In this document: in pieces, positions 44,066 to 52,936 of the stretch
Numbering within the stretch: position 1 is the first letter of the stretch
How the letters are laid out: every line of letters begins with the position of its first letter
Assembly: GCA_016708315.1 (NCBI GenBank)
Contig: JADJGC010000023.1
Span: forward strand, 62,001 to 126,000
DNA from: a bacterium
GTDB taxonomy: Bacteria; Zixibacteria; MSB-5A5; CAIYYT01
Length of the DNA: 64,000 nucleotides
Direction of reading: 5' to 3'
Translations under genes and position numbers: made by a program
Notes under the pieces: model-generated
What the model was told of the DNA's origin: nothing
The model's database searches: none
The model's input: only the letters and a program-made list of their open reading frames with translations

Positions 44066-44102
44066 TTCTCACTCTCTCTTGGTAAGCATGAGAGAGTGAG
44101 AA
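44066..44102. terminator. Stem-loop between convergent exporter and respiratory operons
   Basis: Perfect 12-bp stem TTCTCACTCTCT (44066-44077) / AGAGAGTGAGAA (44091-44102) with a 13-nt loop, between the convergent genes ending at 44060 and 44113. U-tract is weak on both strands, but the position fits a bidirectional terminator. Confidence 0.7.
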
Positions 44103-44112
44103 TCACTAATCG

Positions 44113-44529
44113 CTACAGATGGTAAAGCATCGCATAGACTGCGATGCCGCTAATCGAGACAAACATCCACACCGGCCAGAGCCAGCGTACTATGCGTTGA
44201 TGCTTTTCGAATCGCCCCTTCAGTGCGTGAGTTACAGCGACAATTATGAAAGGGGTCATCAGAGCTGCAAGTATGACATGCGGTATCAGAATCGCAAAGT
44301 ATACCGGTCGCGTCCAATCATGATGTGGATACGGTACGGAGCCGACACCGTAGTGGTAAATCAGGTACGTCGTCAAAAACAGAGCCGACGAAATCAGTGC
44401 GGCTATCATGATCTTGCGGTGTGTTTCGCGGCGTCCGCGCTTGATGTTGATGTACCCGAGCGCCAGAAGGATCGCACTAATTGCGTTAAAGGTGGCATTA
44501 ACTGACGGGAGAATAGAGTAGTCAATCAC
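44113..44529 (-). CDS. DUF420 family membrane protein (cytochrome oxidase cluster)
   Basis: A 138-aa protein with four to five membrane helices and conserved His and Arg in ETHRKIMIAAL, IYHYGVGSV, HDWTRPVYFAILIPHVILA and FEKHQRIVRWLWPVW. DUF420 (CtaM-like) proteins are found in cox operons and are needed for assembly of the heme A/copper oxidase in some bacteria. Last gene of the minus-strand respiratory cluster; the start is next to the second sco gene. Confidence 0.88.
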   Translation of the reverse strand: MIDYSILPSVNATFNAISAILLALGYINIKRGRRETHRKIMIAALISSALFLTTYLIYHYGVGSVPYPHHDWTRPVYFAILIPHVILAALMTPFIIVAVTHALKGRFEKHQRIVRWLWPVWMFVSISGIAVYAMLYHL

Positions 44530-44827
44530 ATTGACCTCGCCAGATTGCGGACATTGTCTCGTAGCGCAGTCAATTCGTCATCGTCGTTGTATGAATAAAA
44601 TCCGCGTATCTGTCCCTTATCGTCGACGAGTATTAGATACGAAGGATGATTCGACGGTAAATCGCTTGCATCAAGCATGAAGCCATGTTCCAAAAGTACT
44701 GCTACATCGACCAGCGGGCCGCGAGCAAAAATCCAACGACCATCATTGACTCCAAAGCCATCGGCATAAGTGCGAAGCACTTCAAGCGTGTCGTAGTCCG
44801 GATCAACGGTAATAGATAAGAATCGAA
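44526..44827 (-). CDS. SCO1/SenC-family protein, C-terminal part (frameshifted gene)
   Basis: Continues the thioredoxin-like Sco protein after the frameshift: FLSITVDPDYDTLEVLRTYA, then WIFARGPLVDVAV and the copper-ligand region with NHPSYLILVDDKGQIRGFY. As an independent ORF it would start at 44780. Sco proteins deliver copper to the CuA centre of cytochrome oxidase. The ATG of the DUF420 gene overlaps its end. Confidence 0.8.
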
Positions 44828-45126
44828 CCTTTGTCAGACCCGCGATACAGGTCGTACATCTTCTTGATATTCGCAGACATCGTCGGACAAACGCCCTGAC
44901 AGCGAGTAAACATGAAATTCACGACGTGCAATCGTCCATTCAAGTCCGTCCGCGTAAACTCTTCGCCGTTACTGGCCGTTAGTCTGAAGCTCGGCACCTC
45001 GCCGAGGATTGGCAGTTGACTACGCGATTGTTCGGCCGAATTGACCACAAATGCGGCCACCACAGCAAGAATTACGACCAGAGGCACACCCCATATCAGC
45101 AGTGACGGTTTGCTTTGCTTAGTCAT
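44803..45126 (-). CDS. SCO1/SenC-family copper chaperone, N-terminal part (frameshifted gene)
   Basis: N-terminal membrane anchor (LLIWGVPLVVILAVVAAFVV), then the thioredoxin fold with the copper motif FTRCQGVCPTMS (CxxxC). The frame breaks at an extra base in the CC at 44828-44829: without it GSDK continues as VRFLSITVDPD in the other frame. Repaired length is 199 aa, normal for Sco. It follows ctaA with a 4-nt overlap. A second Sco protein is encoded at 49905-50744. Confidence 0.85.
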   Translation of the reverse strand: MTKQSKPSLLIWGVPLVVILAVVAAFVVNSAEQSRSQLPILGEVPSFRLTASNGEEFTRTDLNGRLHVVNFMFTRCQGVCPTMSANIKKMYDLYRGSDKGSILIYYR

Positions 45127-46052
45127 CTATTCCCTAGCCTCTTGGTCGCTGTGTAGAGCACCAACAAAACGCCAATGAAGAGCGACGCTACCCAAACATG
45201 AAACAGCTGAAGCAGTGGCGGCAATGCCACCGCAATCAAGCCTGTCCCAAGCGACATCTGCACAGCTACGAACAGTATCATTGTCCACACGCCAAGCTTA
45301 ACTATAGGGTCAGGTCGGGGTGTTGTTCGATACACCATGATGCCGATCGTGAATGCCATTGCCGCGACAATAACTCCCAGAAACACGTGAACGTACTTGA
45401 TTCCACCGACAAGCGCCATTAGCTCGTGATCAGTCGCAAGCGGGCTTGTCACAATCAAGGCTTCGATATCCGCACGGACATTAGCACCGATGACAATTTG
45501 TATGACAGTGATTAGCCACAGAAGACCAATGGATATGGGTACTGACTTTGGATACGCCACCTCTGTTATTGAACTTGTCTCTTCCAGGTAGTACGCCTGT
45601 TGGGCAACGTAAATCAACAGACTGACTATCATGAGCGCAATCACCAGATGAATCGAAACAGTCAGTGAGTGTAATTCCGATAAGACGACCTGCCCACCTT
45701 GCCATCCTTGGAATGCGACCAACAAAGCTGCACCAATAGAAGGAAACAAGATCCGAAGCGTACGCCGATAATGCACAATCGCAAGTACTGCAGTCGCTGC
45801 GATGAATAGCCCCAGAATCATCCCTGAAAGCCGATTCAAGTACTCGATCCAGGCAAGCGTGAAATTGAATGTGGCTGGGTTTATCGAAGCGGGCAAGTCG
45901 GCTGCGCTTAGCGGGGGAATCCACCCGCCGAAGCATTTTGGCCAGTCGGGGCATCCGAGTCCAGCCCCTGATACTCGGACAAGGCCGCCAGCGAAGATAA
46001 CGATGTAAGTGCCGATTGTGGAAAGGAGCGCAAAACGTCGGAACAGAGTCAT
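45123..46052 (-). CDS. ctaA: Heme A synthase, COX15/CtaA family
   Basis: A 309-aa protein with eight membrane helices and four conserved His for heme binding. VRVSGAGLGCPDWPKCFGG has the paired Cys of the family, EYLNRLSGMILG contains the Glu/His of the first heme site, and HLVIALMIVSLLIY, KYVHVFLG and LFHVWVASLFIG supply the others. It oxidises heme O to heme A for the caa3 oxidase encoded upstream; the heme O synthase is at 58854-59789. Overlaps the sco gene by 4 nt. Confidence 0.93.
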   Translation of the reverse strand: MTLFRRFALLSTIGTYIVIFAGGLVRVSGAGLGCPDWPKCFGGWIPPLSAADLPASINPATFNFTLAWIEYLNRLSGMILGLFIAATAVLAIVHYRRTLRILFPSIGAALLVAFQGWQGGQVVLSELHSLTVSIHLVIALMIVSLLIYVAQQAYYLEETSSITEVAYPKSVPISIGLLWLITVIQIVIGANVRADIEALIVTSPLATDHELMALVGGIKYVHVFLGVIVAAMAFTIGIMVYRTTPRPDPIVKLGVWTMILFVAVQMSLGTGLIAVALPPLLQLFHVWVASLFIGVLLVLYTATKRLGNR

Positions 46053-46128
46053 CTTATCTTACCGCAATATCGCATGATTTGTCCACTCTAAGGACAATTA
46101 TAGAAGTTGCTTATAAACAAAGCAACCA

Positions 46129-46629
46129 TTAATGGCCAGAGTTGGTCGCGGCCGGTACCGTAGCAGGTGTGGCAGACATGGAATCGGAAATGACCTTGGT
46201 GGTATCGACGATCGTGGAATCAATCTTTGCTCCCGAGCTGTCATGGCCGGCTGCGCCCTTATTGAAAGCGGCTGAGTTGTACATCTCGGCGCGCGTATTG
46301 ATCGGCTTCACGCGAAGCTCATCAATATCACCACGTCGAGTAGTGTCAAACATCGTCAGGACGATGAAAACAGTCAAGCACAGGAGACAAACTGTGAATG
46401 CAATAAAGAACAACTTATTGTCATACCAGAGGTGCATGAAGAAGAATGCCACAAGCAGCGCTTTGATGGAAGCAATTGCAAGCGCTATGACAATATTGAG
46501 ACCGCCAAAGTCGTAAAAAGAAACCTCTACAGTGACAAATGTCAAAAACAGGAGTGCCGCACCGATTCCAAGATAAATCTTGAGCGGCAAAACGTGATTT
46601 TGTGTATGACTGGCTGCGCTTGAACTCAT
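46129..46629 (-). CDS. Cytochrome c oxidase subunit IV family protein
   Basis: A 166-aa protein: three helices typical of bacterial subunit IV (LKIYLGIGAALLFLTFVTVEV, LNIVIALAIASIKALLVAFFFMHL, LFFIAFTVCLLCLTVFIVLTMF) and a long polar C-terminal tail rich in Ser, Thr and Ala after about residue 97. Position downstream of subunit III and upstream of ctaA confirms it as part of the caa3 operon. The tail is longer than usual for the family. Confidence 0.88.
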   Translation of the reverse strand: MSSSAASHTQNHVLPLKIYLGIGAALLFLTFVTVEVSFYDFGGLNIVIALAIASIKALLVAFFFMHLWYDNKLFFIAFTVCLLCLTVFIVLTMFDTTRRGDIDELRVKPINTRAEMYNSAAFNKGAAGHDSSGAKIDSTIVDTTKVISDSMSATPATVPAATNSGH

Positions 46630-46633
46630 GCTT

Positions 46634-47290
46634 CTACCCTATCAAATACAATAATGGGAACAGGAAAATCCAGATTAAGTCGACCAAGTGCCAGTAGAGG
46701 CCCGTCATCTCAATTGGTGTATAATACTCGGCCGAGATAGTTCCCCGTACCGTTCGAATCATCATCCAAACAATCAGCCCCATTCCGCCGAGAACGTGGA
46801 ATCCGTGAAGTCCCGTCATCGCAAAGTAAATGCTGAAAAACACGTGCGGGTTGTTGCCCTCGAGGCCGGTATAGGTGTAGTATTTGCCGGGAAGCTGGCC
46901 GAGGTGAATTTTGTGTTCATATTCGAAGTACTTAATCACCAAGAAGGTTGCCGCAAACATCAAGGTCGCAGCCAAGAACCACAGAGTATGCGTGCGATTG
47001 TTCAACTGCATTGAGCGAATTGCCAGCGCCATCGTGACAGAACTGGTAATCAGAACAACTGTGTTGATCGATCCAAGCACTACATCGAGCTGCTTGTGTG
47101 CTTCCCAGAACATATCGGGATACCACGCTCTGAATATTGCATAAGCGCAGAACAAGCCGCCGAAGAGCAAGATTTCTGTCAATAGAAACAGCCATGTCCC
47201 GAGCTTTGCGGCGTCCGCCTGCTGCGCGGAATCGTGAAAATGGTGCTGAAGATGTGCCGGGTGGCCGTGGGTTGACTGATGAGTCGACAT
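46634..47290 (-). CDS. Cytochrome c oxidase subunit III (caa3)
   Basis: A 218-aa seven-helix-type subunit III: LGTWLFLLTEILLFGGLFCAY in the first helix, MQLNNRTHTLWFLAATLMFA, the conserved FAMTGLHGFHVLGGM and the final ETGLYWHLVDLIWIFLFPLLY-type segment with the family's WHLVDLIWIFLF. It stabilises the catalytic subunits and guides proton uptake. ATG spacing of 9 nt to subunit I. Confidence 0.95.
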   Translation of the reverse strand: MSTHQSTHGHPAHLQHHFHDSAQQADAAKLGTWLFLLTEILLFGGLFCAYAIFRAWYPDMFWEAHKQLDVVLGSINTVVLITSSVTMALAIRSMQLNNRTHTLWFLAATLMFAATFLVIKYFEYEHKIHLGQLPGKYYTYTGLEGNNPHVFFSIYFAMTGLHGFHVLGGMGLIVWMMIRTVRGTISAEYYTPIEMTGLYWHLVDLIWIFLFPLLYLIG

Positions 47291-47298
47291 CGCGCTAC

Positions 47299-48912
47299 CT
47301 ACCTTGTTTCCTTGACGACAATCTTGTCGTAATCATACGGGCCGTGAGATGCAACCGGATCGTGGTGGAAGTTCTCAGTCGGAGGCGGTGAACTGGTAGC
47401 CCATTCCATTGTCAACGAACCCCAGGGGTTATCACCGGCAGGTTTGCCCTTGAAAATCGCCTGTATCAAATAGAACGCCATCACGACAAAACCGGCTCCG
47501 ATGACAAAAGCTCCAATTGAGGAGAAACCATGCAGTCCCTGATACTGCTCGACATAAGTGAAGTAGCGACGCGGCATACCTTGCGAGCCCATTATGAACT
47601 GGGTGAAGAATGTCATATTGAATCCGATGAAAATCAGCGCGCAGGCAATACGAGCCCAAAACTCGCTGTACATGCGCCCCCAGATTTTCGGCCACCAGTA
47701 ATGCAGTCCCGCCAAGAACGCCATAACTGTGCCGCCCATCATCACATAGTGAAAGTGCGCGACGACGAAATACGTGTCGTGAAGATGGATATCCACCGAT
47801 AGCGCTCCAAGCATGATACCTGTTACGCCACCTATGGTGAACAGAAACAGGAAGCTTAACGTGTAAAGCATCGGCGAGTCGAGCGAGATCTGACCTTTGT
47901 ACATCGTAGCGAGCCAATTGAAAACCTTGATACCGGAAGGTATTCCAACAAGGAAGGTTAAGAACGAGAAGATCACGGCTGCGAGTTCCGACTGGCCGGA
48001 TGTGAACATGTGGTGTCCCCATACCAGGAAGCTGACAAGCGCGATGCCAAGGCTCGAAAACGCGATAGCCTTGTACCCGAAGATCTTCTTATGTGAAAAA
48101 GTCGCAATCGTTTCGGAGATAATCGCCATTCCCGGAAGAATCATGATGTATACCGCGGGATGCGAATAGAACCAGAAGAAGTGCTGGAAGAGAACGGGGT
48201 CGCCACCTAGCGCCGGATCGAATATACCGATACCGAGGAGACGCTCGAGAATCAGAAGCACCAGCGTAATTGCAAGGACTGGCGTTGCCAGAATCTGCAA
48301 GATGGCAGTAGCGTAGATACCCCAACAGAACAATGGCATACTGAACCAGGTCATGCCGGGTGCACGCATCTTGTGAATTGTAACAATGAAGTTCATTCCG
48401 GTAAAAATAGACGAGAAGCCAAGAATGAACACTCCAAGTACCATCGATATTACTGCCGTGTTTGTGGTCGTCGAATACGGTGTATAGAAAGTCCACCCGG
48501 TATCTACAGCGTTGGTAATTGTCGAATACAAAACGAATAGCGCACCGAAGACATAGACATACCAGCTTGCCAGGTTAAGACGAGGGAAAGCCACGTCCTT
48601 TGTGCCGAGCATTAGCGGTAACACAAAATTGCCCAATGCTGCCGGGATCGAAGGAATGATAAACAAGAAGATCATTATCGCGCCGTGCAGCGTGAACATC
48701 TTGTTATACGTATCATGAGCCATCAAGTCCTGTGCAGGCGTCAGCAGTTCCCAGCGAATCAAGAGAGCGAAGATTCCTCCAACAAGGAAGAAGAACATTA
48801 TCGCAAACAGGTACATCAGCCCGATGCGCTTGTGATCGCGCGTCAGCAGCCAAGACTTCAGTCCCTTGGGCGTATTGAGATAGTTTACGGCAGGAATGGC
48901 GTTACTTGTCAT
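47299..48912 (-). CDS. Cytochrome c oxidase subunit I (caa3, A2 type)
   Basis: A 537-aa, 12-helix catalytic subunit that holds heme a, heme a3 and CuB and reduces oxygen while pumping protons. Ligands: His in TLHGAIMIFLF for heme a, FFWFYSHPAVYIMILPGM with the first CuB His and cross-linked Tyr, HHMFTSG for the other CuB His, and the pair in FVVAHFHYVMMGG for the two hemes. The D-channel Glu of A1 enzymes is replaced by the YS motif (YSHP), which marks the A2 subfamily, as in Rhodothermus and Thermus caa3. Confidence 0.97.
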   Translation of the reverse strand: MTSNAIPAVNYLNTPKGLKSWLLTRDHKRIGLMYLFAIMFFFLVGGIFALLIRWELLTPAQDLMAHDTYNKMFTLHGAIMIFLFIIPSIPAALGNFVLPLMLGTKDVAFPRLNLASWYVYVFGALFVLYSTITNAVDTGWTFYTPYSTTTNTAVISMVLGVFILGFSSIFTGMNFIVTIHKMRAPGMTWFSMPLFCWGIYATAILQILATPVLAITLVLLILERLLGIGIFDPALGGDPVLFQHFFWFYSHPAVYIMILPGMAIISETIATFSHKKIFGYKAIAFSSLGIALVSFLVWGHHMFTSGQSELAAVIFSFLTFLVGIPSGIKVFNWLATMYKGQISLDSPMLYTLSFLFLFTIGGVTGIMLGALSVDIHLHDTYFVVAHFHYVMMGGTVMAFLAGLHYWWPKIWGRMYSEFWARIACALIFIGFNMTFFTQFIMGSQGMPRRYFTYVEQYQGLHGFSSIGAFVIGAGFVVMAFYLIQAIFKGKPAGDNPWGSLTMEWATSSPPPTENFHHDPVASHGPYDYDKIVVKETR

Positions 48913-48923
48913 GGTTTGCTTTC

Positions 48924-49865
48924 TTACTCCAACGACTTGATATACTCGACGAGCGCGTCGATTTGTTTGTCTTTCAGAAGCCCCTGATAGGTTGGCATCA
49001 CAGGTTGATATCCCTTGACGACCTTAGCTTTCGGCTCCAAGATTGATTCACGAATGTAGTTCTCATCCACAAGAACTGAACCGCCAGCCTCAAGCTCGGC
49101 GTTGTGTCCGAATATTCCCTTAAAGCTGGGACCCGTACCTGCCTTGCCATCGACTGAATGACAAGTGATACACGCTTTTTGTTGGTACAGCTTGGCGCCG
49201 TAGTCGGCAATCGACTCGCCCGGAGCTGGACCGGACGCCTTCTCAATCCACTCTGTATATTGAGCCGTCGTAACGACTCGTACCTTTCCGATCATCTCGG
49301 AGTGCTTGGTGCCGCAATACTCAGTACAGAAGAGATTGTAACTGCCGGTATCAGTCGCCTCAAACCACACTGACGAGTAGCGGTTCGGAAGCACATCGTT
49401 CTTGATGCGGAAGTTCGGTACATAGAAGCTATGAATCACATCACGCGATGACATCAAAAGCTTTACCGGCTTGTCAACTGGGACAACAAGTTCATTGACA
49501 CTGCTCACACCTTCAAGATAATCAAAGGACCAGAACCACTTCTGGCCTGTGACCTTGACTTGCATCGACTGCCCCGGTGCGACATGAAGTCTGATGAAGT
49601 CTTTGAATCCCCACGCAAAGATGATAAACACCACAATGGTCGGGATGACAGTCCAGACGATTTCAACGGTGAGGTTATGATCAACTCCCGAGGTCGTAGT
49701 TGCAGCCCCACGGCGACGGTAGCGCACAATGAAGAAAATGATGGCGGCAGTGACAAGCGCCAACAAAATGGCCGAGGAGATGTAAATGAAATTGAACAGC
49801 GCATCAACGTCGCCGGCCATCGTCGAATGTGGAGAAGGTAGAAATAAGCTGCCCGTATTGTCCAT
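48924..49865 (-). CDS. Cytochrome c oxidase subunit II with fused cytochrome c (caa3)
   Basis: A 313-aa protein with two N-terminal membrane helices, a CuA domain (FCTEYCGTKHSEMIG, with both Cys, His and Met ligands, and DVIHSFYVPNF earlier) and a fused C-terminal cytochrome c (CITCH near residue 233 and a distal Met in GYQPVMPTYQG). The heme c domain makes this a caa3-type oxidase, able to take electrons straight from the alternative complex III encoded in the same cluster. Confidence 0.95.
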   Translation of the reverse strand: MDNTGSLFLPSPHSTMAGDVDALFNFIYISSAILLALVTAAIIFFIVRYRRRGAATTTSGVDHNLTVEIVWTVIPTIVVFIIFAWGFKDFIRLHVAPGQSMQVKVTGQKWFWSFDYLEGVSSVNELVVPVDKPVKLLMSSRDVIHSFYVPNFRIKNDVLPNRYSSVWFEATDTGSYNLFCTEYCGTKHSEMIGKVRVVTTAQYTEWIEKASGPAPGESIADYGAKLYQQKACITCHSVDGKAGTGPSFKGIFGHNAELEAGGSVLVDENYIRESILEPKAKVVKGYQPVMPTYQGLLKDKQIDALVEYIKSLE

Positions 49866-49904
49866 AATCCTCTAGTACGAATCCGTCATCAGAATTTGTT
49901 GAAA

Positions 49905-50744
49905 TTAGGCCGTCGAGCCGACGGTCCGCTGAGCACGTTCGCGAGCCCAGAATATGCTTAAGAAAATTGTTACGATTATCAGTGTCAGAAGTCCGCCAAG
50001 CTTCATGATGTTACCGGCCATCATGACATAGCCTTTGGCTGACGGATCGTAGTGAAAACAATAAAGGATCAAGCGGTCAAGTGTGGAGCCAATCTTACCC
50101 TCTGAAGCTTCCAAGAGCGCCAGCTTGAGATCGCGCTCTTTGAATTCAAGTCCATAAAGATATCGCGAAATAACGCCTTCTTCAGTAATCACGAAAGCTC
50201 CGGCAGCGTGCGCGTATTCTTTGCGTTCTTCGTCATAATAGTATTGGAAGCCAATGGCGTTGGCGAGCGCTCGCGATTGACTCTCTTCGCCAACAAAAAA
50301 TCGCCAACCGTCGTTCTTTCCCTTGTCACCAAGATTTTCCATATAACGCGAGCGTTTGGCTCCGGCAAGATTCGCGGTTTCAGTAGGATTGATGCTAATC
50401 GTCAAAACCGTGAAGTCTTTCTCCGGGGTGAGGCTCATGCCACGAATTCCATCGCTCAGCCCGTTGAGGACCATCGTACACAACATCGGGCAATTATAAT
50501 ATGCTAATGTAACGATCACCGGTTTGCCCTGATGAAAATACTTGGAGAGTTGAACAGTGTCGCCGACATCGTTTATGAAAGTTAGATCGAGTGGAATTGT
50601 CTGACCAAGATGCTCGACGATATCAATCTTCTGAAGCTCAGGCACACTATCGCGAACCACTTGCGCGAAAAGATGCGACTGAAGAATCGACATGAATATA
50701 AGGATGAAAGCGATGCCAAAGAAACGGCTTATTGTCTGCTTCAT
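49905..50744 (-). CDS. SCO1/SenC-family copper chaperone
   Basis: A 279-aa Sco protein with an N-terminal signal or anchor (residues about 8-26) and a C-terminal membrane helix near 245-265. The copper motif is YYNCPMLCTMVL (CxxxC) and the ligand His is likely in EYAHAAGAFVI. It supplies copper to the CuA site of the oxidase, next to whose subunit II gene it lies. A second membrane helix at the C-terminus is a feature of the Sco proteins of ACIII-caa3 clusters. This one is intact. Confidence 0.92.
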   Translation of the reverse strand: MKQTISRFFGIAFILIFMSILQSHLFAQVVRDSVPELQKIDIVEHLGQTIPLDLTFINDVGDTVQLSKYFHQGKPVIVTLAYYNCPMLCTMVLNGLSDGIRGMSLTPEKDFTVLTISINPTETANLAGAKRSRYMENLGDKGKNDGWRFFVGEESQSRALANAIGFQYYYDEERKEYAHAAGAFVITEEGVISRYLYGLEFKERDLKLALLEASEGKIGSTLDRLILYCFHYDPSAKGYVMMAGNIMKLGGLLTLIIVTIFLSIFWARERAQRTVGSTA

Positions 50745-50747
50745 TTC

Positions 50748-51101
50748 CTAATTCGTTCCCGTCGGTCTGTTCACAAATGCTTCCTCGGCGTAGACTTTCA
50801 TCGCGCGCTCCAGCGGAATCTGATAGATTCCCTTCTGCGAATCGAGCAGTTTGTAAGTGCTAAGTACTACGTCTTCCTTGGCACGTAGTTCACGCAGAGT
50901 AATTGATACAGGTTTCAGAACAACATCTGTGATGAGCTGTTCCTTCTCGTGGACAAAAATCTCGTCGACAAACAGGACACTAACGACCAAAAATATCACG
51001 ATTATGACGGTCGCGATCAGGATCTTTTTGACATTGATGTCTTTCTTTTCGTACCCAGCTGAGGTATCCGGCTGATGATTCTTATCGTGCGAATGACTCA
51101 T
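50748..51101 (-). CDS. Small membrane protein of the ACIII-caa3 cluster
   Basis: A 117-aa protein with a His/Asp-rich N-terminus (SHSHDKNHQPD), one membrane helix (about 27-47) and a periplasmic tail with KGIYQIPLERAMKVYAEE. The last motif resembles an alpha-helical segment kept in small proteins between actF and cox genes of other bacteria. Function unknown; perhaps a structural or assembly factor. It starts 9 nt after actF and ends just before the sco gene. Confidence 0.7.
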   Translation of the reverse strand: MSHSHDKNHQPDTSAGYEKKDINVKKILIATVIIVIFLVVSVLFVDEIFVHEKEQLITDVVLKPVSITLRELRAKEDVVLSTYKLLDSQKGIYQIPLERAMKVYAEEAFVNRPTGTN

Positions 51102-51110
51102 GATCGGTTC

Positions 51111-52307
51111 CTATTGATTCACGAATTTGATCGAAGCCGGAAGTTTCGGATCACCAACCGGAACTATCGGACCTGAAGTGAATTTTGACCAAAAATACCA
51201 TATGAACGGTCCGCCAATCGCCAGAATCGAAGTCAGATCCACCCACGAGAAGTGCGGACCATGATGATGCAGATTCGGGAAGATCAGCCAGTACATATCG
51301 ATGTAGTGAATTGTTAACATAAAGAATGTGACAAAAAGCAGGAAATTAGCTGAGCGTTTGGCCGCACGAGTAATCAACATCAGGAACGGCAGACAGAAAT
51401 GTCCGATTACGATTATCAAAGTGATTGTCTTCCATGAGCCTTCCCAGCGGTGCTTGAACCATATCGTCTCTTCTGGAATATTGGCGTACCATATCAAGAA
51501 GTACTGTGAGAAAGCCATATATGCCCAGAAAACGATGAACGCAAACATGAGCTTGGAGAGGTCATGATAGTGCTCCTCTGTTACAGTTCCGCGCAAGATG
51601 TTGTTCTTGTGCAGGTAGATCACAAGTATCAGAGTGACTGCCATCAGCGACATCGCCGCGCCAGCGAAATAGTATGCCCCGAAAATTGTCGAGTACCAGT
51701 GCGCATCAAGTGACATGATCCAGTCGATCGCAGCGAAAGTCGTGGTCAATGCAAACAGAATCATTCCCGGGGCGCTAATCTTGCGCCAAGTGGTTGTGAT
51801 GCTCAAGTCGTGGCCGCCATCCTGCTTGCGTGACAAACGATAAAGGCGAACCGCAAGGAAAGTCCAAATCGCAAAGTAAACGAGTGTTCTGATCAAGAAG
51901 AAACCGGTATTGAGATAGCCGCTCTTGCTCTTTAACAAATGATCCGATGCTACTTGTGTCGAATCGCTCCACTGGAAGAGATTGCTCATTCCCAATGCGA
52001 CAGGAATGAAGAAGATCAGCAAGATGGGCAAGGAATATGCGATTGTTTCAATAATGCGGCGCACGACGACGCTCCATGTCGCATCAACCAAGTGATGTAT
52101 CATCGAGAAAAAGAGTCCGCCCAATCCGATGCTCGTCCAAAACACGAAGGCAGTCAAGTAAGAATAGAAAAACTGCTTCGGATCGACAAAGTAAGCGCCG
52201 ACACAGCCCGCGATACCTACAATTCCGATACCGAGTGCAATTGTCCCGAGCTTACCGGCTTCGCTGAGTCTATATGTTTGTGCGTCAAATCTCATTTTCG
52301 AATTCAC
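51111..52307 (-). CDS. actF: Alternative complex III subunit ActF (quinol:cytochrome c oxidoreductase membrane subunit)
   Basis: A 398-aa, ten-helix NrfD/PsrC-like protein, the second quinol-side membrane subunit of alternative complex III. Helix content and the conserved segments FFSMIHHLVDATWSVVVRRI, SLDAHWYSTIFGAYYF and WLYLIFPNLHHHGPHFSW-type His-rich motif (IFPNLHHHGPHFSW) are as in ActF. ACIII replaces the bc1 complex, taking electrons from menaquinol and giving them to cytochrome c or caa3. The gene follows actE with 5 nt between stop and start. Confidence 0.92.
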   Translation of the reverse strand: MNSKMRFDAQTYRLSEAGKLGTIALGIGIVGIAGCVGAYFVDPKQFFYSYLTAFVFWTSIGLGGLFFSMIHHLVDATWSVVVRRIIETIAYSLPILLIFFIPVALGMSNLFQWSDSTQVASDHLLKSKSGYLNTGFFLIRTLVYFAIWTFLAVRLYRLSRKQDGGHDLSITTTWRKISAPGMILFALTTTFAAIDWIMSLDAHWYSTIFGAYYFAGAAMSLMAVTLILVIYLHKNNILRGTVTEEHYHDLSKLMFAFIVFWAYMAFSQYFLIWYANIPEETIWFKHRWEGSWKTITLIIVIGHFCLPFLMLITRAAKRSANFLLFVTFFMLTIHYIDMYWLIFPNLHHHGPHFSWVDLTSILAIGGPFIWYFWSKFTSGPIVPVGDPKLPASIKFVNQ

Positions 52308-52312
52308 TATCC

Positions 52313-52936
52313 CTATTTAATGGAGCCACGCATCTCGACTGGTACGTCTTCAAGCGTCGCATTCTGGCTTCGCTGCAGTGCACGGAAGAAAGACACGATT
52401 GCCCAGCGATCTTCAACCGGAATCTGGGCTTTGTAGGAAGGCATATTGCGAATACCATTTGAAATGACATCAAAAATGTGACCGTCTCCTACTTTTCGAA
52501 GGCGATCATCGTGGAAAGAGGGCGGTGGCAGCATTCCACGCTGCACAACGATTCCGCGCCCATCACCGGTTCGTCCGTGACATGGCGCACAATAAATGTT
52601 GAATCTTTCGTGTCCGCGCTCAATGAGCTGTGTGGTTATAGGCACCGGGATCTTGGCAATAACACTATCAATCTCATCTCGACCGCGCCAATAAGCGTCG
52701 TCTTCTCGCAACTCGCCACGCGCTACTGTCCCGGCCACCGGCGTTCGCATCGTCATGCCATCCTCGAAGAAGTGCCCTTCGGACTGAGGCAGATACTTCT
52801 GCTGTCTGTCCATATTAGGATTGAGATGAATCGGAGTATTCTCAGAAGGACGTCCGCGAGTACAGCCAAGAGAAATAGCAATCGCAAGGACGGCTGTTCC
52901 TGCAAGATTTAGGATATATCTTGCTGACAGCTTCAT
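52313..52936 (-). CDS. actE: Alternative complex III subunit ActE (monoheme cytochrome c)
   Basis: A 207-aa lipoprotein-like protein: signal region with a Cys in ISLGCTRG (lipobox-like), then a class I cytochrome c with CAPCH at about residue 115 and the distal Met probably in GIRNMPSYKAQI. It hands electrons from ActB/ActA to the oxidase. It overlaps actD by 4 nt. Confidence 0.92.
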   Translation of the reverse strand: MKLSARYILNLAGTAVLAIAISLGCTRGRPSENTPIHLNPNMDRQQKYLPQSEGHFFEDGMTMRTPVAGTVARGELREDDAYWRGRDEIDSVIAKIPVPITTQLIERGHERFNIYCAPCHGRTGDGRGIVVQRGMLPPPSFHDDRLRKVGDGHIFDVISNGIRNMPSYKAQIPVEDRWAIVSFFRALQRSQNATLEDVPVEMRGSIK

